From an uncultured Verrucomicrobiota bacterium (GTDB lineage Bacteria; Verrucomicrobiota; Kiritimatiellia; RFP12; UBA1067): a stretch of 6,242 bases of DNA. Below, in pieces: positions 5,661 through 6,242 of the stretch. Every line of letters starts with the position of its first letter. Position 1 is the first letter of the stretch. The position numbers were made by a program, and so were the translations under genes. The stretch spans positions 1 to 6,242 of the forward strand of contig CALZAJ010000101.1 of assembly GCA_945613785.1 (NCBI GenBank), read 5' to 3'. The notes beneath the pieces are model-generated. The model was not told where the DNA came from. It searched no databases and was given only the letters and a program-made list of their open reading frames with translations.

Positions 5661-5668
5661 TCTCCTCT
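5661..5668 (-). promoter_or_regulatory. Shine-Dalgarno site for the OmpH/Skp gene
   Basis: AGAGGAGA on the minus strand, with the AGGAG core ending nine bases before ATG 5652, in the 25-base bamA-ompH gap. It decides the start against upstream in-frame codons inside bamA. Confidence 0.7.
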
Positions 5669-5677
5669 TGAAAGGTC

Positions 5678-6242
5678 TTAGAAGTCGTAGCCAACCGTGA
5701 AGCTGAACACTTCCTCGTCAGCATGGTCGGGCTTTTCGATCGGGGTCGCGAAGTCGAGACGAACCGGGAACATCGGGATGTCGAGGCGCACGCCGATACC
5801 AGCCGTCCACGCGAAGTCGTCGCTGAGGTCGAACTCGTCGGAGCTGACCGAGCCGATGTCGGAGAAGGCCGCCAGGCGGAGCATCTTGAACACGGGGATC
5901 GTGTACTCGATGTTCGCGCAGACGAGCGTCTGACCGCCCCACGGATCGTACTTGTTGGTGCGGTCGCCGTCGCGATTCAGCTTACGCGCATAGGGCGAAA
6001 CGCCGCGATACTCGATGCCGCGGATGGACTTCGGACCTCCGAGGAAGAGACGGTTGTAGATCGGCACGTCATCGGAGATACCGTCGATCGTCTCGGCGCG
6101 GAACGCAACCATCAGGACATGCTGGTACTTCTCCCAGGTCGTGAAGTAGCTGCGATGCGTGAAGCCGAGCTTGTAGTACTGGTTGTCACCCGCCGGCGCG
6201 TAGTCGACGTAGAGCTGCGTGCGCGAGCCCTTCGTCACAATG
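5678..6242 (-). CDS. bamA: BamA/Omp85 outer membrane protein assembly factor, C-terminal part (5' end outside window)
   Basis: This is the C-terminal ~187 residues of an Omp85-family beta-barrel, the central subunit of the machine that inserts outer membrane proteins. The frame runs open to the window edge, and an apparent GTG at 6238 is an internal Val codon, so the N-terminal POTRA domains lie outside. The diagnostic feature is the barrel loop-6 motif GGPKSIRGIEYRG, about 68 residues into the fragment, with the invariant Arg-Gly pair. Alternating-residue beta strands follow (LVCANIEYTIP, LRLAAFSDIGSV, AWTAGIGVRLDIP, VRLDFATPI). The protein ends FSFTVGYDF, with the terminal Phe typical of barrel proteins recognised by the Bam complex. 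The stop is TAA at 5678-5680. The ompH/skp and lpxD genes downstream are the classic neighbours of bamA rather than of the paralogue TamA, which supports the name. Family assignment is very safe; BamA versus another Omp85 member is likely. Confidence 0.9.
   Translation of the reverse strand, partial: IVTKGSRTQLYVDYAPAGDNQYYKLGFTHRSYFTTWEKYQHVLMVAFRAETIDGISDDVPIYNRLFLGGPKSIRGIEYRGVSPYARKLNRDGDRTNKYDPWGGQTLVCANIEYTIPVFKMLRLAAFSDIGSVSSDEFDLSDDFAWTAGIGVRLDIPMFPVRLDFATPIEKPDHADEEVFSFTVGYDF

Noticed and set aside
4945..5700. Leu-rich 251-codon plus-strand frame opposite OmpH/LpxD that looks membrane-like
   Set aside because: The Leu/Glu pattern is the complement of Lys/Gln/Glu codons in the OmpH coiled coil, and it crosses the boundary of two confident genes.

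Overview
The window reads as a fragment of a moderately GC-rich, Gram-negative (diderm, LPS-making) bacterium. All believable genes lie on the minus strand, so the biological order runs from position 6242 down to 1. The BamA-OmpH-LpxD block, a zinc-ribbon FmdB protein with a GxGCxxC-type N-terminus, and a secreted GH10/GH13 pair together suggest a member of the PVC superphylum, possibly a gut or rumen Kiritimatiellota/Verrucomicrobiota-type genome. That placement is inferred from protein style, not from a marker search.

Region 1 (6242-4059) is envelope biogenesis: the C-terminal end of a BamA/Omp85 barrel, an OmpH/Skp periplasmic chaperone and LpxD (lipid A acyltransferase). They are tightly packed: a 25-base gap, then a 14-base overlap. 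The usual downstream partners fabZ/lpxA do not follow. Instead a 48-codon ORF overlaps the lpxD stop by four bases (GTGA). It carries the N-terminal signature of a fucokinase-like GHMP kinase and then ends, so it looks like the stump of a deleted sugar kinase gene.

Region 2 (3909-2804) holds an FmdB-type zinc-ribbon protein and an Mrp/Nbp35-type P-loop ATPase with an extra N-terminal cysteine cluster, probably one transcription unit.

Region 3 (2755-1958) is visibly less GC-rich. It holds an unrecognised exported 214-residue protein and a 150-base interval. The interval contains a plausible 35-codon small ORF with a good Shine-Dalgarno sequence, and a perfect TATAAT box that overlaps that ORF's stop codon and sits almost on top of the next start codon.

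Region 4 (1957-1) is a secreted glycan-degradation pair: a complete GH10 xylanase-like enzyme, followed after one base by a GH13 alpha-amylase-family gene that starts with GTG. The GH13 reading frame is broken by an in-frame TAA after 87 codons. Its homology continues in the same frame beyond the stop to the window edge, so it is annotated as a disrupted gene. No RNA gene, CRISPR array, insertion sequence or convincing rho-independent terminator was seen.
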